Both the position numbers and the translations under genes were made by a program. Of a stretch of 61,405 nucleotides of DNA, positions 42,468 through 52,064 are shown piece after piece. The notes beneath the pieces were generated by a model. The model saw only the letters and a program-made list of their open reading frames with translations. It made no database searches and was not told the origin of the DNA. Positions within the stretch are counted from its first letter, which is position 1, and each line of letters begins with the position of its first letter. Origin of the DNA: Terriglobales bacterium (GTDB lineage Bacteria > Acidobacteriota > Terriglobia > Terriglobales > Acidobacteriaceae); contig DASRER010000047.1 of NCBI GenBank assembly GCA_035651995.1, forward strand, positions 1-61,405. Reading direction: 5' to 3'.

Positions 42468-43835
42468 ATGCGCCGTTTGAAAGCGCTGTTGTGTGCGGTT
42501 GTTGCCCTCACGATCGCCGCGCCTGGACAGACCTCCAAATCGGCGACGGCAGCGCCCGCGCCCAAAGTCACCGCGCTCGTCGGCGGCACGCTGATTGACG
42601 CTACCGGACAGCCGCCCATCCGCAACAGCGTGGTGCTGATCGAAGGCGAGCGCATCAAGGCCGTGGGGCAAGCCGGCTCGCTCGCCGTCCCCGCCGGCGC
42701 CGAAGTAATCTCCACCGAAGGCATGAGCGTGCTGCCCGGACTGTGGGACATGCACGTCCACCTCATGATCGACGGCCACGCCGATTACGACCACTGGGAC
42801 AAGGCGTACATGAACCAGTTCGAGTCGGTGATCATGCCGGCCTCGGCGAAGCAACTGCTCATGGCCGGCGTGACCAGCGCGCGTGACCTCGGCGCGCCGC
42901 TGGAGATGTCGATTCGCGTGCGCGACGCGGTGAACTCCGGCAAGATTCCCGGGCCAACGCTCTACGTTTCCGGGCCATTCATCCAGCACGAGCCGTATCC
43001 CAACACCGAAGCCTATCGCTGGGGCGTGACCAGTCCCGACGACGCGCGCGCCAAGGTCCGCAAGATCGCCGACGCCGGCGTGAATGTGGTCAAGATGATT
43101 GACCAGGACTGGATGACGCCGGAAGAAGTCGCTGCCGTGGTGGACGAAGCGCACAAACACAAGCTGATGGTCGTCGCGCATGCGCACCGGCCCGACGAAA
43201 TCCGCCGCGGACTGGCGGCCGGCGTGGACGACTTTGAGCACACGGGCCTGGCAACCGCGCCCGAATATCCGCCCGACATTATCGCGGCCATCCGCGAGCG
43301 CACCGCCAAGATGGCGCTCGGCCCGCTCTGGTGGACGCCCACCATCGAAGGCCTGATGAACTACGAGTACCTGCGCGACCATCCCGAACCGCTCGACAAC
43401 CCGGGCTGGCACGATGGCCTGCCGCAGAACATCGTGGACGATATCAAACAGTCGCTGGCGCACCCGGAGCGCATCTCGTACTTCCAGATCACGCCTGCGC
43501 GGCGTCCCACGCTGGCGCGCAAGTTCCAGCAGCTGCGCGAGTCGGGCGTGGTGCTGCTCATCGGCACCGACAGCGGCATCCCCATGAACTTCCACTCGCA
43601 GTCCACCTGGAACGAACTCGACGTGTGGACGCGCGTGCTAGGCGTGCCGCCCATGGAAGCCATCCGCGCGGCGACCTACTGGCCGTCAGTCGCGATGAAG
43701 GTGGACAAGGACGTGGGCACGATCGTCGAGGGCAAGTACGCCGACATCATCGCGGTGCGCGGCGACGTGCTGCGGTACATGGATTTGTTGCAGCGGGTGG
43801 ACGTGGTGATCAAGCACGGCCGGAGATACAAGTAA
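42468..43835 (+). CDS. exported metal-dependent amidohydrolase
   Basis: The 455-residue product has a signal peptide (MRRLKALLCAVVALTIAAPG) and the composite amidohydrolase fold: LVGGTLIDATG, the metal pair in GLWDMHVHLM (HxH), a likely lysine ligand in NVVKMIDQDW, VVAHAH, FEHTG, and the catalytic Asp in LIGTDSGIP. It hydrolyses amide or related bonds, possibly of imidazolone- or prolidase-like substrates, in the periplasm. AAGGAGCCCTC precedes the ATG. Substrate unknown. Confidence 0.9.
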   Translation: MRRLKALLCAVVALTIAAPGQTSKSATAAPAPKVTALVGGTLIDATGQPPIRNSVVLIEGERIKAVGQAGSLAVPAGAEVISTEGMSVLPGLWDMHVHLMIDGHADYDHWDKAYMNQFESVIMPASAKQLLMAGVTSARDLGAPLEMSIRVRDAVNSGKIPGPTLYVSGPFIQHEPYPNTEAYRWGVTSPDDARAKVRKIADAGVNVVKMIDQDWMTPEEVAAVVDEAHKHKLMVVAHAHRPDEIRRGLAAGVDDFEHTGLATAPEYPPDIIAAIRERTAKMALGPLWWTPTIEGLMNYEYLRDHPEPLDNPGWHDGLPQNIVDDIKQSLAHPERISYFQITPARRPTLARKFQQLRESGVVLLIGTDSGIPMNFHSQSTWNELDVWTRVLGVPPMEAIRAATYWPSVAMKVDKDVGTIVEGKYADIIAVRGDVLRYMDLLQRVDVVIKHGRRYK

Positions 43836-43840
43836 AAGAC

Positions 43841-43993
43841 GTTCACCGCAGAGACCGCAGAGCACGCAGAAAAGTGCAGGCCCGAGCTCTTCATGCAGTA
43901 GCGACGGGCGCCCTCGCCCGTCGGCACGCTGTCACGACACCTGGAGGCAAACCACGGACCGTGTGGACGCGGGCGACCTCGCCCGCGTTTTTT
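43841..43993. repeat. composite of dispersed repeats downstream of the amidohydrolase gene
   Basis: 43841-43874 is a CACCGCAGAGACCGCAGAG-type unit (complement of the 42389-42418 type). 43904-43925 is a GACGGGCG-CCCT-CGCCCGTC hairpin, and 43967-43993 is a second GC hairpin that ends in six Ts. The 8-9 bp stems with tetraloops match the insertion in guaA. Confidence 0.78.
43967..43993 (+). terminator. rho-independent terminator formed by a dispersed repeat
   Basis: A 9-bp perfect stem ACGCGGGCG/CGCCCGCGT with loop ACCT is followed directly by a T-run of six. It should end transcription of the amidohydrolase gene and lies 5 bp before the stop of the convergent small membrane protein gene. Confidence 0.8.
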
Positions 43994-43997
43994 CATG

Positions 43998-44246
43998 CTA
44001 ATCGCGAACGCACGAGATCAGCAGGTATATCCCAAAGCCGATGCAGACCACGCCAATGGCTGTGATCGTAAAGAATGCGGTCGTTGAACCAAGCCATGTA
44101 TACGACGAAAGGCCGCTGGAAGAGTGGAACCGAATTGCCTGCGCTATGCCGAACGACAATACGATTCCACCTAGAGCCCCCAACAGCTCGCGGGGTCCTT
44201 TGATCAGCGCATGGCCGGGCTGCATGGAGCGCAACAAGAATCCCAT
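43998..44246 (-). CDS. small hypothetical membrane protein
   Basis: The 82-residue product has two predicted membrane helices (about 22-40 and 56-79) and no recognised family. It ends in ISCVRD. It lies 81 bp from the guaA stop on the same strand, so it may be transcribed after guaA. The start has no ribosome site, and coding status rests on the helix pattern and position only. Confidence 0.5.
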   Translation of the reverse strand: MGFLLRSMQPGHALIKGPRELLGALGGIVLSFGIAQAIRFHSSSGLSSYTWLGSTTAFFTITAIGVVCIGFGIYLLISCVRD

Positions 44247-44327
44247 GGCACGAATGCGCTGATCAGGCGTCAGCGCTCCCTGCCTTTCTCGGATACTCTT
44301 CTCTCACTCTTCGCGCGATTCCACGCC

Positions 44328-45935
44328 TCACTCCCACTCAATCGTGCCCGGCGGCTTCGATGTAACGTCGTACACCACGCGGTTGATGCCTTTCACCTCG
44401 TTCACCAGCCGGTTGGAGATCGTCTTCAGCACCTCGTGCGGGAGCGGCGCCCAGTCGGCGGTCATGCCGTCTTCCGAGTGCACGGCGCGGATGGCGCAGG
44501 TGTAGGCGTAGGTGCGCATGTCGCCCATCACGCCCACGCTCATCACCGGCAGCAGCACGGCGAATGATTGCCAGAGTTTGGTGTAGAGCCCGGCGCGCTT
44601 GATTTCGCTCACGACGATGTCGTCGCACTCCTGCAGCAGCGCCACGCGCTCGGGCGTGACTTCGCCCACGATGCGGACAGCGAGTCCGGGTCCGGGGAAC
44701 GGCTGCCGCTGAAGAATTTCCTCTGGCATGCCGAGGTCGCGGCCGATGCGGCGGACTTCGTCTTTGAACAGGTCTTTGAGCGGCTCGATGAGCTTGAGCT
44801 TCATCTCTTCCGGCAGACCGCCGACGTTGTGGTGCGACTTGATGGTCTGCGACGGCCCGCGCACCGAGCGCGACTCGATCACATCGGGGTAGAGCGTGCC
44901 CTGCACGAGGAAGTTGATTTTCGTAGCAACCGACGCGGCTGCGCGCCGGCCAGCTTGCGTGGCGCGGACGCCCTCGTCCGCGTTCTCAGTTACCAGCCGC
45001 TCCACCTCGTCCTCGAACACCGCGATGAATTCGTTCCCGATGATCTTGCGCTTCTGCTCGGGATCGGTGACGCCTTTGAGTTTGCCGAGAAAGCGAGCGC
45101 TGGCGTCCACCGCAACCAGGTTCAAGCCCAGCTTGTCGCGCAGGTTCTGCCGGACCTTGCTGAACTCGTCCTTGCGCAGCACGCCGTTGTTCACGAAGAC
45201 GCACGTGAGCCGGCCGCCGATGGCGCGATGCACCAGCGTCGCCGCAACAGCCGAGTCCACGCCGCCGGAGAGCGCGCAGATGGCGTGGCCGTCGCCTACC
45301 TGTTTGCGAACGGCTTCGACGGTTTCGTCGATGAAGCGCGCCGGCGTCCAGTCTGGCCTGGCGCCGCAGATGTCGAAGATGAAGTTGCGCAGCACCTGCG
45401 TGCCGAGCGGAGTGTGGTGCACTTCAGGATGGAACTGCACCGCCCAGAGCTTGCGGCCCGCGTCTTCGATGGCGGCAATCGCATTCGACGAACTCGCCAC
45501 CAGTTCGAAGCCCGGCGGAAGCTGCTCGGCCTTGTCGCCGTGCGACATCCACACGCTCAGGCTCGGCGGCAGTTTCGCGAACAGTCGCGACCCTGTTTTC
45601 GAAACCCGCACCTGCGCATGTCCGTACTCGCGCTTCGATCCCGGGACGACTTTGCCGCCCAGGTGATGCGTCATGAACTGCAAGCCGTAGCAGATGCCGA
45701 GCACCGGTTTTTCCAGGTTGAATACGCCCGTGTCGGCGGGTGGCGCGTCGGCGTCGTAAACGGAGCTCGGTCCGCCGGACAGGATGATGCCGGCCGGGTG
45801 GTAGCTCTGGATTTCATCGAGCGAGGCCGTGCAGGGCAGCACGACCGAGAACACGTTCTGCTCGCGGATGCGGCGCGCGATCAGCTGCGTGTATTGCGAG
45901 CCGAAGTCGAGAACGACGATCGAGTGGGGTTCCAC
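44328..45935 (-). CDS. guaA: GMP synthase (glutamine-hydrolysing)
   Basis: The 535-residue product has a class I glutamine amidotransferase domain (C82 in [17 protein letters not shown]), an ATP pyrophosphatase domain (P-loop [25 protein letters not shown]) and the GMPS dimerisation domain ending GTIEWE. It converts XMP to GMP in purine synthesis. Compared with the family (about 510-525 residues) it has about 23 extra residues around 316-340 (from [10 protein letters not shown] to RAAASVATK), encoded by a copy of a dispersed GC hairpin. Confidence 0.97.
   Translation of the reverse strand: MEPHSIVVLDFGSQYTQLIARRIREQNVFSVVLPCTASLDEIQSYHPAGIILSGGPSSVYDADAPPADTGVFNLEKPVLGICYGLQFMTHHLGGKVVPGSKREYGHAQVRVSKTGSRLFAKLPPSLSVWMSHGDKAEQLPPGFELVASSSNAIAAIEDAGRKLWAVQFHPEVHHTPLGTQVLRNFIFDICGARPDWTPARFIDETVEAVRKQVGDGHAICALSGGVDSAVAATLVHRAIGGRLTCVFVNNGVLRKDEFSKVRQNLRDKLGLNLVAVDASARFLGKLKGVTDPEQKRKIIGNEFIAVFEDEVERLVTENADEGVRATQAGRRAAASVATKINFLVQGTLYPDVIESRSVRGPSQTIKSHHNVGGLPEEMKLKLIEPLKDLFKDEVRRIGRDLGMPEEILQRQPFPGPGLAVRIVGEVTPERVALLQECDDIVVSEIKRAGLYTKLWQSFAVLLPVMSVGVMGDMRTYAYTCAIRAVHSEDGMTADWAPLPHEVLKTISNRLVNEVKGINRVVYDVTSKPPGTIEWE
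44964..44981. repeat. GC hairpin repeat inserted in frame within guaA
   Basis: The perfect 7-bp stem GCGGACG/CGTCCGC with loop CCCT has the architecture of the intergenic hairpins at 43904-43925 and 43967-43993. It lies within about 70 bp (44915-44990) that have no counterpart in usual GuaA proteins, between the P-loop domain core and LVQGTLYPD. Confidence 0.7.
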
Positions 45936-45997
45936 GCTCGAGTGTACCCTAACTGCAGGTTTCCTGTTTCACGTTTCCAGCTTCCGGGCGATGTACT

Positions 45998-46035
45998 TTG
46001 TGCCCTTCGTGTAGCCTCCGTGCCCTTCGTGTGAA
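45998..46035. repeat. CCCTTCGTGT-type repeat
   Basis: Two tandem TGCCCTTCGTGTxxxCTCCG-like units lie upstream of guaA, followed by GTGTGAACG. They belong to the same family as 21710-21729. The adjoining 45955-45990 has GTTTCCTGTTTCACGTTTCC, resembling the GAAACTGGAAACT repeat at 28841-28866 in complement. Confidence 0.65.
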
Positions 46036-46085
46036 CGTTCTTGACTTTCGACCCCGGAGCTACCAGCCGCAGTAAAACCGATACT

Positions 46086-47045
46086 TCAACTCTCGCGTGG
46101 AACTGCCTCCGGTAAAGCCTCGGATGCCGCGGGACTTGGCGCCTCCACCGGCGCAATTGGCGCAACCTCCGGCGCCGCATCGCGACGCGCGATCTCGATG
46201 TATGCGGCCAGGCGAGCCACGTAGAGCCAATCGGCCACGACGAAGTAAGCCAGCGAGATCACCACCAGCAGCGCGATCTGGACGGCAGCGGACATCCATG
46301 GCGCTTCGGCGACGGCGACCGACACCATGAACACGGCGACCAGCGCCACCGCGCGCAGAAGCCCGAAGATGAAGCCGACGGAGCTGAGTGTCGCCATGCG
46401 GCGGCGCGAGAGCCGCACGGCGCCGGCGAAGGCAGCCATGGCGCCGCTGCCGTCGAGCGCCGCGCACACCGGCGCCACCGACAGATACCAGTTCAGCGTG
46501 CTCCAGGCGACGACCACCAGCGCGAGCAGTGGAACGAACACGACAAAGAAGATGCTGGGATCGAGCGTCTCGCCGCGGCCTGCGACGGTCGAGGCAACGA
46601 ATGCCGATCCGAAGTACGCCAGCAGGGCGGCCAGCGCGAGCGCAGCGCGAAGGAAATTGAGCCCGGCAATCGGCCGCGCCTTGACGTTCGCGTCTGGCGC
46701 TAGCGATTTCAGCGTGAGGGCGCGGCCAACCGTTGCGGCCACAGTCCAGAGGGCAGCGATTGACGGCAGCAACAAGGCGAGGATGCGGAGCAGTCGCGCC
46801 CCCGATCCGGCCAGGATGTGCGACAACGCGTCGGCCATCAGGATCGGCTGGCGGCTGCGCAGCATGAGCCGGTCGGTGTCGCTCACCATGAGCGTGTCGA
46901 GCCAGGCGAGCGCGCCCATGGTGAGCAATACCAGCGCAGCGGCGCCGAACGTCCAGCGCCACGCGATCTCGGTGGCGATCACGCGCGGCTCGCGCGCCAC
47001 CGCCGTGAAGCCGGCGCGCGCGGGAGATGTCTCATTTCCCGCCAT
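46086..47045 (-). CDS. hypothetical polytopic membrane protein
   Basis: The 319-residue product has about six predicted membrane helices (near 29-50, 85-105, 135-155, 168-190, 220-245 and 255-275) and Ala/Pro/Glu-rich tails. No family is recognised; the helix spacing loosely resembles proteins of unknown function near cell-envelope genes. It is divergent from the next gene with only 21 bp between, so their promoters must overlap coding sequence or be shared. Confidence 0.75.
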   Translation of the reverse strand: MAGNETSPARAGFTAVAREPRVIATEIAWRWTFGAAALVLLTMGALAWLDTLMVSDTDRLMLRSRQPILMADALSHILAGSGARLLRILALLLPSIAALWTVAATVGRALTLKSLAPDANVKARPIAGLNFLRAALALAALLAYFGSAFVASTVAGRGETLDPSIFFVVFVPLLALVVVAWSTLNWYLSVAPVCAALDGSGAMAAFAGAVRLSRRRMATLSSVGFIFGLLRAVALVAVFMVSVAVAEAPWMSAAVQIALLVVISLAYFVVADWLYVARLAAYIEIARRDAAPEVAPIAPVEAPSPAASEALPEAVPRES

Positions 47046-47066
47046 TCAGCGGTAGCATACAGAGAA

Positions 47067-47705
47067 ATGCGAGCCGATCAAATCGCAAGACGGGCCGCCG
47101 CGGCTCTGCTCATTGCGCTGGCGCTCACTTGGGTGTGCGCCGCGCAGAAGAAACCCGCGCGCAAGCAGCCCGCCCCCGCCAGGCCCGCGCCGGCTGCTCC
47201 CGCCCAACCCGCCGAACCGGCCCCGGCGAAACCGGCGCTCGACTGCGGGGCCGACCTCGGTTCGCTCGACGTGCGGCTGCATCCGGTGGGCAGCGCGCTC
47301 AAGCCGCCCGCGTCGCTGCTGCTCAGCGACGCTTCCGGTGACAAGGCCGGCGTGGACGCCAGCGGCAAGAAGTTCACCGACATCATGGATTCGTCCTATG
47401 AGCTGGAGGGGATTGACGACGCGACCACCGGCGCGTCCGGTCCGAAGAGCGTGGTACTGCGCATTGCCTGCCAGCCCGATGCGGGCGAGTACACACTGGA
47501 AGTGATCGGTACCAGCTCGGGGGAGTACGAACTGGAAGTCCACGCCCTCGACGTACGCGGCGAGGTGATGGAGTCGAAGCCGCCGTCCATCAAGGGTTCG
47601 ATCACGGCCGGAGCCGTGCACCGTTTCCTGATGACTTACCCTGCGAGTCCCGGCGTGGCGCTGACGCTGGAGCGCCAGAAGACGGAAGCGGCGCGGGAGA
47701 AGTGA
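47067..47705 (+). CDS. hypothetical secreted protein
   Basis: The 212-residue product starts with a signal peptide (AAALLIALALTWVCAAQ), then a Pro/Ala/Lys-rich linker (27-60) and a beta-rich domain with one conserved-looking disulfide pair (C about 64 and C about 136). Features such as VVLRIACQPDAGEYTLEVIG and YELEVHALD suggest an Ig-like or pre-peptidase C-type sandwich. No family can be named. It is followed by a repeat hairpin before leuS. Confidence 0.72.
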   Translation: MRADQIARRAAAALLIALALTWVCAAQKKPARKQPAPARPAPAAPAQPAEPAPAKPALDCGADLGSLDVRLHPVGSALKPPASLLLSDASGDKAGVDASGKKFTDIMDSSYELEGIDDATTGASGPKSVVLRIACQPDAGEYTLEVIGTSSGEYELEVHALDVRGEVMESKPPSIKGSITAGAVHRFLMTYPASPGVALTLERQKTEAAREK

Positions 47706-47729
47706 CTTGCGCCGCACAACAACTTCCAA

Positions 47730-47812
47730 TTACCGCGGATTTGCGCGGATGGTTACGGATCAAGATCTGAACTGAACTTATCCGTGATAAATCCGCGTAA
47801 TTCGCGGTGAAT
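47730..47812. repeat. CGCGGATTT...AAATCCGCG inverted repeat
   Basis: Imperfect arms (TACCGCGGATTTGCGCGGATG and complement TCCGTGATAAATCCGCGTAATTCGCGG in two blocks) surround an AT-rich centre. It lies between convergent genes (hypothetical secreted protein and leuS) and may terminate both. Confidence 0.72.
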
Positions 47813-47827
47813 CGAAGTGGCTTCGAG

Positions 47828-50437
47828 CTACCGCACCACCACATTCACCAGCTTGTTCGGCACCACGATCGCCTTCACCACCTGCTTGCCGTCGAGCGAG
47901 GCGCGGACTCTTTCCTCGGAGAGGGCGCGTTGGCGCACTTCATCCTCGGGACTGTCGGCGGCGATGAGAAAGCGCGCGCGCAGCTTGCCGTTGACCTGCA
48001 CCGCGATTTCGACCTCGTCTTCCTTCGCCAGAGCGGGATCGTACTCCGGCCATGGATGCTTCAGCAGCGGCGACGTTTCGCCCAGCGTCTCCCAAAGCTC
48101 GTGCGCGAGGAACGGCGCGAACGGCGCGAGCAGCAAAACCAGGCTGCGGTGCACGTCGCGCAGCAATGCGGCCGGGATTTGCCCTGCTTCGGCGCCCTCG
48201 CCGGTTGCGGATTGAAGCTGGTTCACCAGCTCCATGATGGCGGCGATGGATGTGTTGAAGTGCCAGCGCCCGCCGAAGTCGTCGCTCACGCGCTTGATCG
48301 TCTGGTGGAGCTTGCGCTGCAGGGCGCGCGCAGCGGGCGAAAGGTTTTGCATGTCGCCCGCCGCGGCCGCCGGGCGCGGAGCAACCAGCCGCCACGTCTT
48401 GGCGAGAAACCGGCTCACGCCCTCGACGCCCGCGTCCTGCCAATCGAGTTCGCGGTCAGGTGACGTGGCAAACAGCGTGTAGACACGCGTGGCGTCGGCG
48501 CCATAGCGGGCGACCATGTCGTCGGGCGAGACCACGTTGCCCAGGCTCTTCGACATCTTGGCGCCGTTCTTGATCACCATGCCCTGGCTGAACAGGCGCG
48601 TTACCGGTTCGGAGTTGCTCACCAGGCCGATGTCGCGCATGAAGCGCGTCCAGAAGCGCGAATAAATAAGGTGCAGGATGGCGTGCTCGACGCCGCCGAT
48701 GTACTGGTCGATGGGGAACCAGCGCGCGATCTCTTCCTTGGCGAATGGCGCCTGCTGGTTGCGCGGATCGCAGTAGCGGTAGAAGTACCAGCTCGAATCC
48801 ACGAACGTGTCCATCGTGTCGGTCTCGCGCCGCGCCGCGCCGCCGCACTGGGGACACTTCACATTGACGAACTCGGGCACGTGACCGAGGGGCGAGCCGC
48901 CCTCGAGCGTGATGTCCACCTTGTCCGGCAGCAGGACGGGCAGGTCTTTCTCCGGGACGGGCACAATGCCGTCCTTGTCGCAGTAGACCATCGGGATGGG
49001 CGTGCCCCAGTAGCGCTGCCGCGAGATGCCCCAGTCCTTCAGCCGGTAATTCACCGCGGCCTTGCCGAAGCCGTGCTGCTCGGCGTAGGCGGTCATTTTG
49101 GCAATGGCTTCGGTGTTGCCCAGCCCGTTGAACGGCCCGGAATTGATGAGCAGGCTGTCCATGTGCGTGTAGGGCAGGACGGGGCCATCGGCGTGCCCGT
49201 CCTCGACTGGTTCCGCATTGCGCCGCGGCAGAATCACCACCCGCACCGGGATGTCGTACTTGCGGGCGAACTCGTAGTCGCGCTCGTCGTGCGCCGGGAC
49301 CGACATGATCGCGCCGGTGCCGTAGTCCATCAGGACATAGTTCGCCACCCAGATGGGAATGCGAGCGTTCCCGCCAGGACCTTCTTCAGCATCGGGCCTT
49401 GCCTCGCCGGCGCCGAACGGATTGATGGCGTAGCGGCCGGTGAAGACGCCGTGCTTTTCGATCGCGGCCACGTCGCCCAGTTCACGCCCCTTCTGCTGCT
49501 CGCGCAGCAATTCTTCGACCGCGGCGTGCAGCCCCGGATCGTTGCCGATCAGGTCGGCGACGAGCGGATGCTCGGGCGCAAGCTGGATCGAGGTCGCGCC
49601 GAAGATGGTGTCAATGCGCGTGGTGAAGACGGCGATCTTGTCGCCCGCCTTCCCGGCGGGCCCCTCGAGCTCGAAGTCCACCAGGGCGCCTTCGCTGCGG
49701 CCGATCCAGTTGCGCTGCATGGTGCGCACTTTTTCCGGCCAGTGCTCGAGCTGGTCGAGCCCTTCGAGCAGCTCCTGCGAATATTTCGTAATGCGCAGGA
49801 ACCACTGCTCCAGTTCGCGCTGCTCGACTTTGGTGTCTTCGTGGCGCCAGCAGCAGCCGTTCGGCAGCACCTGCTCGTTGGCCAGAACGGTGGCGCACAG
49901 CGGACACCAGTTCACCTTGCTCTGCTTGCGGTAGGCCAGGCCCGCCTTGTGCATCTGGAGGAAGAACCACTGGTTCCAGCGGTAGTAGTCGGGCAGGCAG
50001 GTGGTGATCTCGCGCGCCCAGTCGTAGCTGTAGCCCAGGCGCCTCATCTGCGCCTTCATGTGGGCAATGTTGGCCAGCGTCCAGTCGCGCGGCGGCGTGT
50101 TGTTCTTGATGGCCGCGTTTTCCGCCGGCAGGCCGAAGGCGTCCCACCCCATGGGATGAAGCACGCTGTAGCCGCGCATCCACATGTAGCGCGCCAGCGC
50201 GTCGCCGATGGAGTAGTTGCGCACGTGCCCCATGTGGAGCGCGCCGGAGGGATACGGCAGCATCTCCAGCACGTAGTAGCGCGGCTTATCGCTCGATTCC
50301 GGTTCGGAGCGGTAAAGCGCCGGATCGGCATCGAAGCGCGCCTGCCACTTCTTCTCGATCGGCTGCGGATCGTAGCGGTCGTGCGCCTCGGAACCGCGAC
50401 GGGCGGATTGGTTGGAACGGTCTTCCATCGCCTTCAC
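47828..50437 (-). CDS. leuS: leucyl-tRNA synthetase
   Basis: The 869-residue class I synthetase has the HIGH motif as HMGH (68-71, in [15 protein letters not shown]), a CP1 editing domain (residues about 225-420, with an extra [17 protein letters not shown] loop), a zinc-like CPLCATVL segment, the KMSKS motif (about 625-629) and the C-terminal anticodon-binding and tail domains. It charges tRNA-Leu. No T-box or leader is visible in the 30-bp gap to the upstream nfo gene on the same strand. Confidence 0.97.
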   Translation of the reverse strand: MKAMEDRSNQSARRGSEAHDRYDPQPIEKKWQARFDADPALYRSEPESSDKPRYYVLEMLPYPSGALHMGHVRNYSIGDALARYMWMRGYSVLHPMGWDAFGLPAENAAIKNNTPPRDWTLANIAHMKAQMRRLGYSYDWAREITTCLPDYYRWNQWFFLQMHKAGLAYRKQSKVNWCPLCATVLANEQVLPNGCCWRHEDTKVEQRELEQWFLRITKYSQELLEGLDQLEHWPEKVRTMQRNWIGRSEGALVDFELEGPAGKAGDKIAVFTTRIDTIFGATSIQLAPEHPLVADLIGNDPGLHAAVEELLREQQKGRELGDVAAIEKHGVFTGRYAINPFGAGEARPDAEEGPGGNARIPIWVANYVLMDYGTGAIMSVPAHDERDYEFARKYDIPVRVVILPRRNAEPVEDGHADGPVLPYTHMDSLLINSGPFNGLGNTEAIAKMTAYAEQHGFGKAAVNYRLKDWGISRQRYWGTPIPMVYCDKDGIVPVPEKDLPVLLPDKVDITLEGGSPLGHVPEFVNVKCPQCGGAARRETDTMDTFVDSSWYFYRYCDPRNQQAPFAKEEIARWFPIDQYIGGVEHAILHLIYSRFWTRFMRDIGLVSNSEPVTRLFSQGMVIKNGAKMSKSLGNVVSPDDMVARYGADATRVYTLFATSPDRELDWQDAGVEGVSRFLAKTWRLVAPRPAAAAGDMQNLSPAARALQRKLHQTIKRVSDDFGGRWHFNTSIAAIMELVNQLQSATGEGAEAGQIPAALLRDVHRSLVLLLAPFAPFLAHELWETLGETSPLLKHPWPEYDPALAKEDEVEIAVQVNGKLRARFLIAADSPEDEVRQRALSEERVRASLDGKQVVKAIVVPNKLVNVVVR

Positions 50438-50467
50438 AGTGGAATTTTTTATTGTAGCAATTCCGCT

Positions 50468-51439
50468 TCAGCGCCGCGGACGCCCGGGTCTGTGGCGGGG
50501 GTTCGGGACTGACGAGAGCGTCGCTTTGTCGCTCACCAGCTTCTTCAGAGTCTCCACGTTCCTGCGGTCGTCACCGGGCGCGTCAACCGGCGTTTCCGCG
50601 ATGAAGGCCGCGTGCGCGGTGCGCGGATCGTTGAGCAGGCGGCGAAACGCCGGCAGGCCAATGGTTCCTTTCCCAACGTGCTGATGGCGGTCCAGCCGCG
50701 AGCCGCGCGCGGCCTTGGCGTCGTTGCAGTGCCAGACGCGCACGTTGCGCAGGCCCACGGTGTTGTCGAGCAGCTGCATGGTCTGCTCGTAGCCTTCGGG
50801 CGAGACGATGTCGTACCCGGCCACGTGCGTGTGGCAGGTATCGATGCAGGCAGCCACGCGAATCAGGCCGGTAAGCCTGGCGATAATCTCCGCCACCTGC
50901 TCGAAGCTGCTGCCGAGCGAGAATTCCGAGCCGGCGGTGTTTTCGATCAGCACGGTGAGCTGGTCGTGCTGCGGCACGCTCTCCACCGCCGTGGCGATGC
51001 CCGCCGCCACGCGGTTCAGTCCTTCTTCCCTGCCGCTCAGGCCGCGAAACGATCCGGGATGCAGCACCAAATAGTCGGCGCCGAGCGCGGCAGCGCGCTC
51101 CACCTCGCCGCGAAAAGCCGCTACTGACCTGGCGTAGAAGTCCATTTTGCCGCCGCCCAGGTTGACCAGGTAGTTGGAGTGGATGACCAGCGGCTTCAGG
51201 CCGTACTTTTCGCGCAGGCGCCACATCTCCGCGCACTGCGGCGCGCCGAGCTCGTAGGGCTTCCACTGGCGCGGACTCGATGAAAAAATCTGGAAGGTGT
51301 TGCAGCCCAGCCGGTAGGCGCGTTCCGCCGCCGTGGCCGGACCGCCGGCCGTCGAGGTATGGATTCCGATCCGGCGCGAGGTGTGCCGCGGCGGCGTCCT
51401 GGGAGCAGGCATCCGCAGGATGTCCTGCTCTTTCGCCAT
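50468..51439 (-). CDS. nfo: endonuclease IV (AP endonuclease)
   Basis: The 323-residue TIM-barrel product matches Nfo: IGIHTSTAGGPATAAERAY, TFQIFSSSPRQW, IHSNYLVNLG, YLVLHPGSF, IENTAGSEFSLG, CIDTCHTHVAGYD, VWHCNDAK, DRHQHVGKGTIG and FIAETPV, which carry the three-zinc ligands. It cleaves DNA at abasic sites in base-excision repair. ATG 51439 is used; ATG 51454 is possible. It is divergent from a small membrane protein gene. Confidence 0.94.
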   Translation of the reverse strand: MAKEQDILRMPAPRTPPRHTSRRIGIHTSTAGGPATAAERAYRLGCNTFQIFSSSPRQWKPYELGAPQCAEMWRLREKYGLKPLVIHSNYLVNLGGGKMDFYARSVAAFRGEVERAAALGADYLVLHPGSFRGLSGREEGLNRVAAGIATAVESVPQHDQLTVLIENTAGSEFSLGSSFEQVAEIIARLTGLIRVAACIDTCHTHVAGYDIVSPEGYEQTMQLLDNTVGLRNVRVWHCNDAKAARGSRLDRHQHVGKGTIGLPAFRRLLNDPRTAHAAFIAETPVDAPGDDRRNVETLKKLVSDKATLSSVPNPRHRPGRPRR

Positions 51440-51503
51440 GGAGATGCGTGGCATATTATCATTTGACCACGAGCAGCACGAACGCGCAGGTAAGGATGCT
51501 GAA

Positions 51504-52004
51504 GTGCCCCTCGACCCTGAAACCGCGCATCTGATGGCGCGCGTCACGGCGCGACTCACCGGCGTTACCTTCATTCTCGCCATGGCGCTCGGGGCGCGCG
51601 CCCGCCTGCGCCAGGAGTCGCACGATCCGGCGAAAAACGTTTTCGGACTCTTCACGCTGTCGCAAACCGTGCACTACGCAACGGTACTGATGCTGGCGTG
51701 GGTGACGGCGGGCGCGAGCATAGCGCAGGCGGGCGGGTGGCGGCTGGTGTTGATCATCGCCGCCGTTTCTTACGCCGGCATGGGGCTGCTGTGGCGCAGT
51801 TCGGGACCGGAGGCTGTTCCCGGCGCGCGGCGGACGGCCTACGTATTCGCCGTGCTGTTCGCGCTGATTTACGGCGCGGCCTTCTCGCTCCATCGCTACC
51901 AGCTCGACTGGGCGCTGCTGGCGCTGCTCGCGGCCGCGCTCGTCTTCTATGCGCGCTCGTGGTTCGCGCCCCTGCCGGAAAAAGCGCAGCGCGCCGCCGG
52001 ATGA
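51504..52004 (+). CDS. hypothetical membrane protein
   Basis: The 166-residue product has four or five predicted membrane helices and no recognised family. The conserved-looking part begins MARVTARLTGVTFILAMALG, with SLSQTVHYATVLMLAWV-type helices later. The GTG at 51504 is chosen because TAAGGAT lies 7 nt upstream; longer frames back to 51333 would overlap the nfo gene. It is followed by aroF. Confidence 0.7.
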   Translation: MPLDPETAHLMARVTARLTGVTFILAMALGARARLRQESHDPAKNVFGLFTLSQTVHYATVLMLAWVTAGASIAQAGGWRLVLIIAAVSYAGMGLLWRSSGPEAVPGARRTAYVFAVLFALIYGAAFSLHRYQLDWALLALLAAALVFYARSWFAPLPEKAQRAAG

Positions 52005-52064
52005 CGGCTCACTGGCGCGCTCGCGCCGCCAAAGTTAAACTGTAAGCTTTATCGGAGTCCTGCC

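Noticed and set aside
48671-50512. 613-codon open frame on the plus strand
   Set aside because: It is antisense to leuS, a certain gene; long antisense frames are expected from high GC third positions.
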